Shown here: piece by piece, positions 6,922 to 13,906 of the stretch | Layout: every line of letters starts with the position of its first letter | Position numbering within the stretch: the first letter of the stretch is position 1 | Assembly (NCBI GenBank): GCA_026395675.1 | Contig: JAPLYF010000085.1 | Location: 1 to 26,580 of the forward strand | Direction: 5' to 3' | From: Candidatus Parcubacteria bacterium | Lineage (GTDB): Bacteria > Patescibacteriota > Patescibacteriia > CAIXNZ01 | Length of the DNA stretch: 26,580 nt | The notes under the pieces: generated by a model | The model's input: the letters and a program-made list of their open reading frames with translations, nothing else | Databases searched by the model: none | What the model was told of the DNA's origin: nothing | Program-made: the position numbers and the translations under genes

Positions 6922-7371
6922 ATGTTTTTAACTGTTCATGGGGCAATAGGTATAATCATCGGACAAAGAGTTTCCAATCCTGTCCTGGCTTTTATTTTTG
7001 GCTTTATTTCTCATTATCTTTTTGATATAATACCCCACGGAGATACAAATGCGCCAAAAAAATGGAACAATCTAATTCATCTGGCTTTAATTGCACTAAT
7101 TGATATCTCGGTCATGATACTACTTATACTTGGGATGGGTTTAAAGGTTAATCTCCATCAATGGAGCGTTATCTTTGGCTTTTTGGGTGCGGTTTTGCCT
7201 GATTTTTTACAGGGATTCTATTTCCTGTCTGGTAAAAAATGGTTCAAGCGTCATCAAAAAGTTCATAATTTCTTTCATTTTCTTATTGCTGAAAAATATG
7301 AGTGGAATTTTTATACTGGTCTTGTTTTACAATTAATTTTCTTTATTTTACTAATCACTTACATTATTTAG
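6922..7371 (+). CDS. Small membrane protein, metal-dependent-hydrolase-like (DUF457-like), paralogue 1
   Basis: A 149-residue protein with about four hydrophobic segments. The N-terminal pattern MFLTVHGAIGIIIGQRVSNPVLAFIFGF..SHYLFDIIPHGD places His6, His31 and an HGD near residue 40 beside membrane segments. A later FKRHQKVHNFFH adds more histidines. This layout resembles the DUF457/YdjM group of membrane-bound metal-dependent hydrolases, for which the reaction is not known. It is followed after one base by a paralogue with the same motifs. There is no clear SD. The family call is from motif resemblance only. Confidence 0.6.
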   Translation: MFLTVHGAIGIIIGQRVSNPVLAFIFGFISHYLFDIIPHGDTNAPKKWNNLIHLALIALIDISVMILLILGMGLKVNLHQWSVIFGFLGAVLPDFLQGFYFLSGKKWFKRHQKVHNFFHFLIAEKYEWNFYTGLVLQLIFFILLITYII

Positions 7372-7372
7372 T

Positions 7373-7816
7373 ATGCTGCTTTCAGTGCACGCAACCGTAG
7401 GGGCAATAATTGGCGAAAATGTAAATACGCCTTTGTTAGCTTTTGTTTTGGCTTTTATTTCACATTTTGTTCTCGATATCATTCCTCATGGCGATGATGT
7501 TCTAATCAAGGCCTATCGTAATGACTTTAAAAATAAAGGAGTGCTTTATCTAATAATCTTTGATATATTTTCCACTGCCTTGCTTTTGCTTCTGCTTTTT
7601 TACTTTCACAAAATTTCTCTGACCCAAACAGTTTACTGGGGAATTTTCGGCGGCATACTGCCTGATTTAATGGTTGCTAGTTATGAAATCACCAATAAAT
7701 TTTTTAAGCGCACGCATAAAATACATTCCTGGACTCATGATCGCATCCACTGGACTATTCCTCTAAAGCTAGGGATCTTGGTCCAATTAATCATCATCTA
7801 TTTAATGCTTCGATAA
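7373..7816 (+). CDS. Small membrane protein, metal-dependent-hydrolase-like (DUF457-like), paralogue 2
   Basis: 147 residues, clearly homologous to the preceding gene. It shares an N-terminal L.VHA..G.IIG..V.TP.LAF...FISH, then LDIIPHGDD, and FKRTHKIHSWTHD near the C-terminus. The conserved histidines and aspartates suggest a bound metal facing the membrane surface. It begins one base after the stop of paralogue 1, so the pair is co-transcribed and probably arose by tandem duplication. It ends before a bidirectional terminator. Confidence 0.6.
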   Translation: MLLSVHATVGAIIGENVNTPLLAFVLAFISHFVLDIIPHGDDVLIKAYRNDFKNKGVLYLIIFDIFSTALLLLLLFYFHKISLTQTVYWGIFGGILPDLMVASYEITNKFFKRTHKIHSWTHDRIHWTIPLKLGILVQLIIIYLMLR

Positions 7817-7841
7817 TCTTGCTATTTAACCTAAAATAACA

Positions 7842-7862
7842 AAGCCCCGCGACGCGGGGCTT
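7842..7862. terminator. Bidirectional terminator
   Basis: AAGCCCCGCG and CGCGGGGCTT form a strong GC stem with a one-base centre, with A-rich sequence to the left and T-rich to the right. It separates the convergent + strand membrane-protein pair from the minus-strand glycosyltransferase, whose stop codon it overlaps. Confidence 0.85.
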
Positions 7863-8991
7863 ATTTTAGTTGGCTATAAAGCATTAATGTCTTTTTAGCG
7901 CATTCACTCCAGGTAAAATTCTGAGCAATGCCCTGGCCTTTGTTAATTAAATCTTCGCGTAATTTTTCGTTTAAACTCATTTCTTTTAATCCGGACTTAA
8001 TGGAATTAACATCATAAGGATCTATCAGCAAAGCATTATCAATCACAATTTCTGGTATTGAGGAAATATTTGAGGTAATAATCGGCACTCCTAAATTCAT
8101 GGCTTCTAAGATAGGTAAACCAAACCCTTCATATAAACTTGGAAAAACAAAAGCCAAGGCATTTTTTAAAAGATAAATCTTTTCAGACAGGTTAACATAA
8201 CCAAGATAAATCACGCTGTTTTGTAAATTATTTTTATTAATCGTTTCAAAAATTTGTTCATCTTTCCAGCCCCTTTTGCCAGCCAGCACTAATTTGAAAT
8301 TTTGGCTTTTATTTTCTTTTAAAAATAAATTGAAAGCTTCTACTAATCTAACCAAATTTTTCCTTGGTTCCAGCGTGCCAATAAATAAAAAAAATGGATC
8401 TTTGAATTTTAAATTTTCTCTAATCTTATTTTCCTCAAGCTTGATTTTATTGTAATCTTCAACCCCTTCATAAATAACTTCTATTTTTTCTGGCTTGACT
8501 TTAAAAATATTAATCAGGTCATTTTTGGTATTTTCCGAAACAGCAATTATTTTTTTTGCCTTGTAAATGCTAAAGGGAATCAAAATTTTTTCATTAAAAA
8601 AATGGCTCTCGGCAGACCAGTCCTTATTTTTATAAAGCGCCAGATCGTGAATCGTAATAACTGATTTTTTGAAATAAAAAAGCGGAATAATATTGGCCGG
8701 GTTATGATAAATATCTAATTTATAAAGCCGCAAGATCAGGGGAATAAACCAATGGCGATAAAAAAATGGAATTTTCCCTAAATTCTCCAGCCCTGGAAAA
8801 TAAATGCATTTAACATTAGGCTGTTCAAATTCAGGACATTTAATTTTTGTATTATAAAAAAACAAAAAATATTCATTTTCTTTATCAATTTCTAATAAAT
8901 GTTTAATTAAAAAATAAGTATAGTGACCGACACCAGCCAGTTCTCCGTGTTCAATATTTAAAATGTAACGACAATCAATGCCAATGCGCAT
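7861..8991 (-). CDS. Family 4 glycosyltransferase
   Basis: A 376-residue GT-B fold glycosyltransferase. The N-terminal acceptor domain begins MRIGIDCRYI and includes GVGHYTYFLIKHLLE and VITIHDLAL. The C-terminal nucleotide-sugar domain has FLFIGTLEPRKNLVRLVEAF, LVLAGKRGW, and the GT4 signature FPSLYEGFGLPILEAMNLG, including the E-x7-E donor-binding motif. It is similar to mannosyl- and rhamnosyl-type transferases of surface glycan assembly, but donor and acceptor cannot be assigned. It lies 4 bases after the export-like gene at 8996, in an envelope-related group with the carboxypeptidase further upstream. Confidence 0.88.
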   Translation of the reverse strand: MRIGIDCRYILNIEHGELAGVGHYTYFLIKHLLEIDKENEYFLFFYNTKIKCPEFEQPNVKCIYFPGLENLGKIPFFYRHWFIPLILRLYKLDIYHNPANIIPLFYFKKSVITIHDLALYKNKDWSAESHFFNEKILIPFSIYKAKKIIAVSENTKNDLINIFKVKPEKIEVIYEGVEDYNKIKLEENKIRENLKFKDPFFLFIGTLEPRKNLVRLVEAFNLFLKENKSQNFKLVLAGKRGWKDEQIFETINKNNLQNSVIYLGYVNLSEKIYLLKNALAFVFPSLYEGFGLPILEAMNLGVPIITSNISSIPEIVIDNALLIDPYDVNSIKSGLKEMSLNEKLREDLINKGQGIAQNFTWSECAKKTLMLYSQLK

Positions 8992-8995
8992 ATTT

Positions 8996-9502
8996 TTATT
9001 TAAGTAAATTTAGTGTATGGGTCGCGCCAACTACTAAGCTTGTAATAATTAACCCGGAAATCACCGTGCCTAAAAAAATTAAAAAAATGGCCTTTTTTTT
9101 AGGAAATTGGAATAAAAAAGCTGCTAAAGCGCCGGTCCAGACACCAAAAAGCGGCAATGGGATAGCCACAAATATTATTAAGGCCAGAGAGCCATAACGC
9201 GCATATTTGCCCTCAAATCTGATTTTGGTATGTCTAAAAAGCCAGAGAAAAAATTTGTGAAAAAACTTAGAATGTTTCATTAAAAATTCAGAAGCCGGCT
9301 CAATTAAATATAAAATAAAAAGGGCTGGCACAAAAGCGCCCATACTAGCATAAAAAAGTGTACTCCAAATAGAAAACTTGTAAATGTTTAAAGCCAGCGG
9401 GATAGAAACTCTTAATTCGGCAATTGGCATCATTGACATTAAAAAAATAGCCAAGTGTGGCGGAAAATTTTTAAATAATTCAATATAATTTATTTCCAGC
9501 AT
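8996..9502 (-). CDS. Small multi-drug export-like membrane protein (COG2426 type)
   Basis: 168 residues with about four to five membrane segments. The sequence MMPIAELRVSIPLALNIYKFS near the start and GAFVPALFILYLIEPASEFL match the Sm_multidrug_ex family, whose members carry a (P/A)ELRxxIP motif between the first helices. Despite its name, transport by this family is poorly shown. It lies between the carboxypeptidase and the glycosyltransferase on the same strand. The ATG at 9502 follows a short AT-rich inverted repeat (about 9511-9560). Confidence 0.72.
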   Translation of the reverse strand: MLEINYIELFKNFPPHLAIFLMSMMPIAELRVSIPLALNIYKFSIWSTLFYASMGAFVPALFILYLIEPASEFLMKHSKFFHKFFLWLFRHTKIRFEGKYARYGSLALIIFVAIPLPLFGVWTGALAAFLFQFPKKKAIFLIFLGTVISGLIITSLVVGATHTLNLLK

Positions 9503-9557
9503 TTTATTAGATTTAAGCTTTAAAAACTAAGAACTAAGAAAACTTACATCTTAAATC

Positions 9558-10454
9558 TTACCATTGATAATTAGAAAAAACCCAATCACTAATCGCCTTC
9601 ACATCTTGGAAACGATCTTCATTTGATTGACTGCCTAAAATTACAATTAATACTTCCTGATTTTTCTCACCTTTAATTTTCACTGCTAAACAATAGCCAG
9701 CATCTTCCAAGGAACCAGTTTTTCCTCCAATCACCTCCAAATAACTCTTTAAAAGCCAATCTGTATTCCTTAAAACTACTTTTCTGTTTTTTCCCTTTCC
9801 TTTTACTTCAAATTCATAAAAAGCAGTACTGATTGTTTTTTTAATCTCTTCGTTTTGCAGAGCCACATTTAAAAGCTTAGCAATTTCTTCTGCCGTTGAT
9901 TTATTCCCAGGATTCAAGCCCGTCGGATCTACAAAATAAGTATTCTTTAAGCCCAATTCCCGTGCTTTTCGATTCATTTCCTTAATAAATTCTTCTTCAG
10001 GTAAATTGGTAATTCTGGCCAAAGCCATAGCTGCATCATTATCAGAAACAATCAGGGCAGTTTTAAATAAATTATTTACTGTTAATAATTCATTGGTATT
10101 TAAATAAACAATTCCTCCGTTTCTTCTATCGCTGGCTAGAGTAGAGACCTCCTTTTGCCAGCCGGGATTGTGCTCTAAAAAAACCAAAGCAGTCATTAAT
10201 TTGGTGATACTGGCAATCGGCAAAATCTCCTGACTATTTTTTTTGTATAATATTTCGCCGGTTTTGGCATCTACGGCCAGCGCGCTTTTGGCGCTTATTT
10301 TAACATCCAAATAATCGGTGTAAATTCGCTGGGGCGCTTCCAATTTTTGTGTCTGGGTCAAATCATTATCTAAAATTAAAAAACCATCGAAGTTGTTTAA
10401 ACTTTGACTCAAGAAAGGCAAGATAATCAAACTCATTAAAATATTTAAGAGCAT
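9558..10454 (-). CDS. D-alanyl-D-alanine carboxypeptidase (S11 family)
   Basis: A 298-residue penicillin-binding-protein-type enzyme that trims the terminal D-Ala of peptidoglycan stem peptides. The catalytic SxxK is SITK (82-85), the SxN motif is SDN (137-139) and KTG is at 245-247. A hydrophobic N-terminus (about 1-18) is a probable signal or anchor, so the enzyme acts outside the membrane. The C-terminal beta domain and amphipathic anchor of E. coli DacA are absent, leaving a compact catalytic domain. It implies that the organism builds peptidoglycan. Confidence 0.9.
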   Translation of the reverse strand: MLLNILMSLIILPFLSQSLNNFDGFLILDNDLTQTQKLEAPQRIYTDYLDVKISAKSALAVDAKTGEILYKKNSQEILPIASITKLMTALVFLEHNPGWQKEVSTLASDRRNGGIVYLNTNELLTVNNLFKTALIVSDNDAAMALARITNLPEEEFIKEMNRKARELGLKNTYFVDPTGLNPGNKSTAEEIAKLLNVALQNEEIKKTISTAFYEFEVKGKGKNRKVVLRNTDWLLKSYLEVIGGKTGSLEDAGYCLAVKIKGEKNQEVLIVILGSQSNEDRFQDVKAISDWVFSNYQW

Positions 10455-10473
10455 TATTTATAATATTTATTTT

Positions 10474-11034
10474 TCAAATCATCTCCCCCTCATTTGGTTT
10501 TGGCTGATTTAATAATTTTTCCAAGGATTCATTACTATTCAGCTTATCATAATCAGGCAGCTGGGCTGGCTCACTAAGGCCTAAATGTTTGAGAAAATCA
10601 AAAGTGATCTGATATTTTTGCACCATGTTTTTTTTGTCATCAATCTCTTCAATTAAGCCGCGGATCATCAAATTTCTCAAGATAATACTGCAATTAACAC
10701 CGCGGATCATTTCCAATTCTGTCCTGGTAATCGGCCCGCGATAAGCAACTACAGTTAAAGTTTCTAATGAAGCTGGCGTTAATTCACCAGTCACTTCTTG
10801 TTTTAAAAATTCAGAAACCAATTTGCTGTTTTCAGCATTGGAAACCATCTGAAAATTACTCCCAATTTTCTGCAAGCTTACGCCTTTATCTTTTTGATTA
10901 TATTCAGCAAATAAATCATCTAATTCCTTTTTAACCTCTTCTTTATCACCACCAACTAATTCAGCAATTTTCGCAGAAGATAGCGGCCTAATGGAAATAA
11001 ATAAAATGGATTCAATTTTTGACTTCAATGACAT
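10474..11034 (-). CDS. scpB: Segregation and condensation protein B
   Basis: ScpB pairs with ScpA to form the kleisin complex of SMC. The protein starts MSLKSKIESILFISIRPLS, the standard ScpB opening, and has two winged-helix domains. TLTVVAYRGPITRTELEMIRGVNC and LMIRGLIEE are the conserved central motifs. An in-frame ATG at 11049 would add five residues, but it sits in a palindromic repeat (F2 copy at 11047-11104), so 11034 is preferred. No SD is visible at either start. About 186 residues, normal for the family. Confidence 0.9.
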   Translation of the reverse strand: MSLKSKIESILFISIRPLSSAKIAELVGGDKEEVKKELDDLFAEYNQKDKGVSLQKIGSNFQMVSNAENSKLVSEFLKQEVTGELTPASLETLTVVAYRGPITRTELEMIRGVNCSIILRNLMIRGLIEEIDDKKNMVQKYQITFDFLKHLGLSEPAQLPDYDKLNSNESLEKLLNQPKPNEGEMI

Positions 11035-11046
11035 AATTTTAATTGG

Positions 11047-11104
11047 CATGACAGGCTTTAGCCTGTTACTTAATTCGGTAACACACTAAAGTGTGTCATT
11101 CCGA
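11047..11104. repeat. F2 double hairpin, copy 1
   Basis: ACAGGCTTTAGCCTGT (11050-11065) is followed by ACACACTAAAGTGTGT, with TGTCATTCCG on the right side. The loops CTTTAG and CTAAAG are inverted copies. The left flank GGCATGACA is a degraded partner of TGTCATTCCG. It lies between scpA and scpB. Confidence 0.75.
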
Positions 11105-11111
11105 AAAGATA

Positions 11112-11810
11112 TTAAATTTTCTTCAGTGTAATGTCTTTAAAAAGCTCATCCTGTTCCACCCACAAAATTTTCTGCTTAACAAGTTCCAGTATTGCCAGAA
11201 ATGAAACGATTTTTTCTGTCTTGGTTTTGGAATCGCAAATTAATTTATTAAAGCTAGTGCAGGCCTCTTTCAAAACCAAATCCTTAATTTGCTGAATCCT
11301 TTCTGAAAGCTTAATCGCTTTGGCAATAACCCTTTGCGGCAAAATAATGATTGGCCTAATGCGCTTTAAAACCTGTTCGTAAATCCTTTGCAGCTTGGCG
11401 GCTGTTAAACTTTTAGGCGCATGAAAGCCAACTATGGTTGCGCCTTCTGGAAATTTTTCCTTACTGAAACAAAGTTTATTTTTACGTAAAATTTTATGAA
11501 TTTTTTTAGCTGCTTCTAAATATTCCTTATACATCTTTAACTGTTTTTCCAAATCAATGCCCTCTTCTTCAATTTCTAAGGTGGGCAAAAGCGCTTTTGA
11601 TTTAATATAAATCAACTTGGCAGCAACCACTAAAAAATCAGCAGTTTCTTCTGGCTTTAAATTCGGATTGGCATTCATGTAAGCAATAAACTGGTCAGCC
11701 ACTTGAGCCAAAGAAACTTTGGTAATATCCATTTCCTGGCTTTCAATTAGCTGTAAAAGCAAATCTAAAGGTCCCTGCCAGGTTTCTAATTTTACCCTAT
11801 ATGCTTCCAT
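11112..11810 (-). CDS. scpA: Segregation and condensation protein A
   Basis: A 232-residue kleisin that bridges SMC heads with ScpB. The N-terminal motif is YRVKLETWQGPLDLLLQLIE, followed by MDITKVSLAQVADQFIAYM and the helical FLVVAAKLIYIKSKALLP. The C-terminal winged helix, VSFLAILELVKQKILWVEQ, binds the SMC head. The start ATG overlaps the stop of the upstream deacylase gene (TAATG), which suggests translational coupling. Confidence 0.93.
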   Translation of the reverse strand: MEAYRVKLETWQGPLDLLLQLIESQEMDITKVSLAQVADQFIAYMNANPNLKPEETADFLVVAAKLIYIKSKALLPTLEIEEEGIDLEKQLKMYKEYLEAAKKIHKILRKNKLCFSKEKFPEGATIVGFHAPKSLTAAKLQRIYEQVLKRIRPIIILPQRVIAKAIKLSERIQQIKDLVLKEACTSFNKLICDSKTKTEKIVSFLAILELVKQKILWVEQDELFKDITLKKI

Positions 11811-12397
11811 TATTTTCTCTTTTTAATCACCTTTTTAATTTTCTTAACAATTTTTTTCGCTACCTTAACAACTTTCTTCTTTCCGCCGAAGGCGGATCCG
11901 CCTCTGGCGGAAAACTTCTTGGCTTCAGAAAACATACCGACAATAGGTTTTTCCAGCTTTTCAAATTCCTTCATAGCCATTTCCACGCTGTCAGTAAAAC
12001 TGCCAGTTGGAAAAATTGCCTTTTTAACCTTTTGCAAATTCTTGTCCATGTAAACTTCCAGCTCGTGCACAGAGCCAAACGCGCCCAAAGCGCCTGGCTT
12101 GACTTTAAAAATCCTGACCATCGCGCCTTCTTTAGGAATTTCAACCTTTTTTACCCCCATGCCTTTGGCATTCAAAAGCTTCTTTAATTTATTCAAATCA
12201 ACTCTTTTTGAGGCAGGCAATAAAACCAAGATAAATCCTTTATTTGTTTTGACCAGCAAATTTTTAACTATTTCATCCAATTTCTTTTTTAAGGTTTGAG
12301 CCACATCATAAGCAGTGTAAACTTTTTTATGAGTTACAATTGCATACTTGGCGCCTTTTTTGTCTAAATAATTTTTAATTTGTTTGGGTACTGGCAT
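11810..12397 (-). CDS. YbaK/ProX-type aminoacyl-tRNA deacylase domain protein with basic tail
   Basis: Residues 1-155 match the YbaK/prolyl-tRNA editing fold: an N-terminal helix, THKKVYTAYDVAQTL, KNLLVKTNKGFILVLLPASKRVDL with the usual lysine, and PGALGAFGSV.HELEVYMD. Such proteins hydrolyse mischarged aminoacyl-tRNA in trans. After residue 160 comes SARGGSAFGG (163-172), encoded by a palindrome, then a lysine/valine tail (173-195) like a nucleic-acid-binding or histone-H1-like extension. The tail would help bind tRNA or DNA, which is inference. The gene overlaps scpA by one base. Confidence 0.8.
   Translation of the reverse strand: MPVPKQIKNYLDKKGAKYAIVTHKKVYTAYDVAQTLKKKLDEIVKNLLVKTNKGFILVLLPASKRVDLNKLKKLLNAKGMGVKKVEIPKEGAMVRIFKVKPGALGAFGSVHELEVYMDKNLQKVKKAIFPTGSFTDSVEMAMKEFEKLEKPIVGMFSEAKKFSARGGSAFGGKKKVVKVAKKIVKKIKKVIKKRK
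11881..11912. repeat. Palindrome inserted in frame in a coding sequence
   Basis: TTCCGCC at the left and GGCGGAA at the right enclose the central palindrome GGCGGATCCGCC. This gives two adjacent small hairpins, CCGCC/GGCGG, with 3-base loops GAA and TCT. It lies inside the YbaK-like gene and keeps frame, encoding SARGGSAFGG. Confidence 0.8.
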
Positions 12398-12399
12398 AA

Positions 12400-12490
12400 A
12401 TTTAGTTATTAGTTTATTAATATATTAAAAAAAATTTTAAGTTTTAAGTTGCAGTTTTAAGTTTTGACTTTTGAGTTTTGAGTTTAAGTG
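12400..12490. repeat. Low-complexity TTTTAAGTT-type repeat reaching into a gene end
   Basis: Imperfect tandem units such as AAGTTTTAAGTTGCAG and TTTTGACTTTTGAGTTTTGA run from the intergenic gap into the 3' end of the gene at 12444. There they encode the tail KLKTQKSKLKTAT. Confidence 0.55.
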
Positions 12491-12776
12491 GCAGTCGTTT
12501 TTGTTCCCCCAATAATTTTTTAGCCGATTTTTTACCAATTATAGTCAACCGTATCTTGTTGATAAATGTTTTCTCTTTAGTCAATTCCCCAAAACCCACG
12601 ATCAAGCCCTTTTTAATCAGCCGCTCCAAACTGCTAGTAATGGAATTAACCATAATTTCCCTGCTGGGCTTTTTTTTGTAAACACGGTAAAAACCTAGCA
12701 GGACTTTGCGATCCAGCTTATTTTTATTATCAAAACACTGTAAAAGTATATATTTTTGCAGCTTAGATAAACGCAT
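12444..12776 (-). CDS. Predicted winged-helix DNA-binding protein
   Basis: 110 residues. LSKLQKYILLQCF, then a basic stretch, ITSSLERLIKKGLIVGFG and INKIRLTIIGKKSAKKLL have the helix pattern and glycine turn of a small winged helix (MarR-like wing). The call is from pattern only; no target is known. The ATG at 12776 is preferred over GTG at 12782 because the predicted transcript starts near 12782, making it nearly leaderless. The last residues (LKTQKSKLKTAT) are encoded by low-complexity repeat and are probably not functional. It stands alone between a hairpin cluster and the deacylase gene. Confidence 0.6.
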   Translation of the reverse strand: MRLSKLQKYILLQCFDNKNKLDRKVLLGFYRVYKKKPSREIMVNSITSSLERLIKKGLIVGFGELTKEKTFINKIRLTIIGKKSAKKLLGEQKRLPLKLKTQKSKLKTAT

Positions 12777-12788
12777 ATTCACCTTTAT

Positions 12789-12817
12789 ATTTTAGCGTAA
12801 AAATGCCAATGATTCAA
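12789..12817 (-). promoter_or_regulatory. Promoter for the winged-helix gene
   Basis: On the minus strand TTGAAT (12812-12817), a 17-base spacer and TAAAAT (12789-12794). The start would be near 12782, six bases before the ATG. Confidence 0.5.
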
Positions 12818-12824
12818 GTTGTAA

Positions 12825-12905
12825 GCGAAAACGGCCGGCGTTAAAACGCCGTAGAGACGCGATATATCGCGTCTCTACAAAACAAAACGTTTCGGCCGTT
12901 TTCGC
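12825..12905. repeat. F6 composite palindrome (outer stem with two inner hairpins)
   Basis: Outer perfect 13-base arms GCGAAAACGGCCG (12825-12837) and CGGCCGTTTTCGC (12893-12905). Inside are GGCGTT/AACGCC (12837-12850) and a perfect 28-base palindrome (12851-12878) with arms GTAGAGACGCGA and TCGCGTCTCTAC around TATA. The whole can fold as a three-way junction. It sits between the terminator of the unknown gene at 12986 and the next promoter. Confidence 0.85.
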
Positions 12906-12930
12906 CCTCCTCATTTTCTCCAAATTTAAA

Positions 12931-12959
12931 ACCCCGCACCTTTTTACAAAATGCGGGGT
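12931..12959 (-). terminator. Terminator of the unknown gene at 12986
   Basis: ACCCCGCA and TGCGGGGT form the stem, with TTTTAAATTT following on the minus strand. Confidence 0.75.
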
Positions 12960-12985
12960 AAATGCACAAAAATCTGTCCCAATCT

Positions 12986-13711
12986 TTATGCGGAAATAAT
13001 ATAGTGGGCATGCCGACTATAAATTTCTGCAAAACCAACTGGGAAGTGCAAATCTACATTTAACCGCTCACTAGCCCAGTGAACGCACGGGACGGAACCT
13101 CCAACAATAAGAGAACCATTGCGTTTTACTTCAGCAAGAGAACCGGTGCATGATACGAGTATTTTAGATTCTGGATGCTTGCCAGTCCGCCAGTAATAGA
13201 ATCTATCAAAGAGCAAGCGTTCTTCCAGAGTTATGCCAGAAATACCTTCCCCTGCGCAATCATCGGCTATTTTGTTTTCAATTTGGTCATCGGCTTCAAT
13301 GCGCAACCAAACTGCATATGTCTCAATAGGTTTGCGGATGGACTCAATTTTGCCAAGATTGAGTTTCAACCAGCCTCCAGCCCTAACACAGAGTTCGTCT
13401 AGGGTCAAACCTTTCAGCATGACAATCAGCCAATCGAAACGATTCCTTTTCTCCGGAATTGATATATCAGAGAAGTCTATCTCAATCCTAAAAACCTCTT
13501 TGTAGAAGCGAGCCCATTCAGCAAGAGCCAAGTATTTATTTTCTTCCACTTTGACTAAATCTATGACTCTTTTAAACAACCATTTGTTATGGGCTAAAAC
13601 TTTCCAAAATTCCCTATTTGCACCGACCTTTCGTCCTGTGACAATTACCTCTGACATCAAGCCCACTTCTTTCCCAAATTCCTTTTCTTCAGACGCACCA
13701 TGGTTTTCCAT
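12986..13711 (-). CDS. Unknown protein, shares a C-terminal motif with the protein at 24375
   Basis: I do not recognise a known family. The start MENHGASEEKEFG at 13711 follows GAGGAGG, a strong SD, so the longer upstream frame is rejected. The protein has 241 residues, with no signal peptide or membrane segment. Near the C-terminus ILVSCTGSLAEVKRNGS...VHWASERLNVDL aligns with LYVDCAGCEYIIKDGPD...FHWVSGYERLTLNY of the gene at 24375: V-x-C-x-G, then K-x2-G, HW, S and ERL. It has its own promoter (TTGACT/TAAGGT) and terminator, and lies alone between aspS and the scp block. The motif suggests a repeated lineage-specific family of unknown function. Confidence 0.7.
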   Translation of the reverse strand: MENHGASEEKEFGKEVGLMSEVIVTGRKVGANREFWKVLAHNKWLFKRVIDLVKVEENKYLALAEWARFYKEVFRIEIDFSDISIPEKRNRFDWLIVMLKGLTLDELCVRAGGWLKLNLGKIESIRKPIETYAVWLRIEADDQIENKIADDCAGEGISGITLEERLLFDRFYYWRTGKHPESKILVSCTGSLAEVKRNGSLIVGGSVPCVHWASERLNVDLHFPVGFAEIYSRHAHYIISA

Positions 13712-13770
13712 GACACACCTCCTCGTTTTTTTTGACACGCCTCTCGTAAGAGACACGCCTTTTGATTTTC

Positions 13771-13799
13771 ACCTTAGCAAAATAACTCCCAAAAGTCAA
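13771..13799 (-). promoter_or_regulatory. Promoter of the unknown gene at 12986 (TGN-TAAGGT type)
   Basis: TTGACT (13794-13799), a 17-base spacer ending TGC, and TAAGGT (13771-13776). The leader contains two copies of GGCGTGTC flanking CTCTTACGAGA before the SD. Confidence 0.7.
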
Positions 13800-13810
13800 G
13801 CCCAGTCGCG

Positions 13811-13894
13811 CGATTTTCTTCAAAAATACCCCATGACTAGTGCCATCTTGTTGGCACAATTACACGATTTTCTTCAACGAGATGAAGAAAATCG
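13811..13894. repeat. F4 double hairpin with a third copy of one arm
   Basis: GTGCCA/TGGCAC around TCTTGT (13840-13857), then CGATTTTCTTCA/TGAAGAAAATCG around ACGAGA (13865-13894). The second loop is an inverted variant of the first (TCTCGT). The arm CGATTTTCTTCA also occurs alone at 13811-13822. There is no T-run, so this is not an obvious terminator for aspS. Confidence 0.75.
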
Positions 13895-13906
13895 GGAGAG
13901 AAAGTT

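Noticed and set aside
11801..12187. Plus-strand frame of 128 codons
   Set aside because: It is antisense to the YbaK-like gene, has composition typical of a reverse-frame shadow, and no promoter or SD.
12841..13038. Minus-strand frame of 65 codons
   Set aside because: It runs through a terminator and the F6 palindrome and overlaps the end of the unknown gene at 12986 in another frame.
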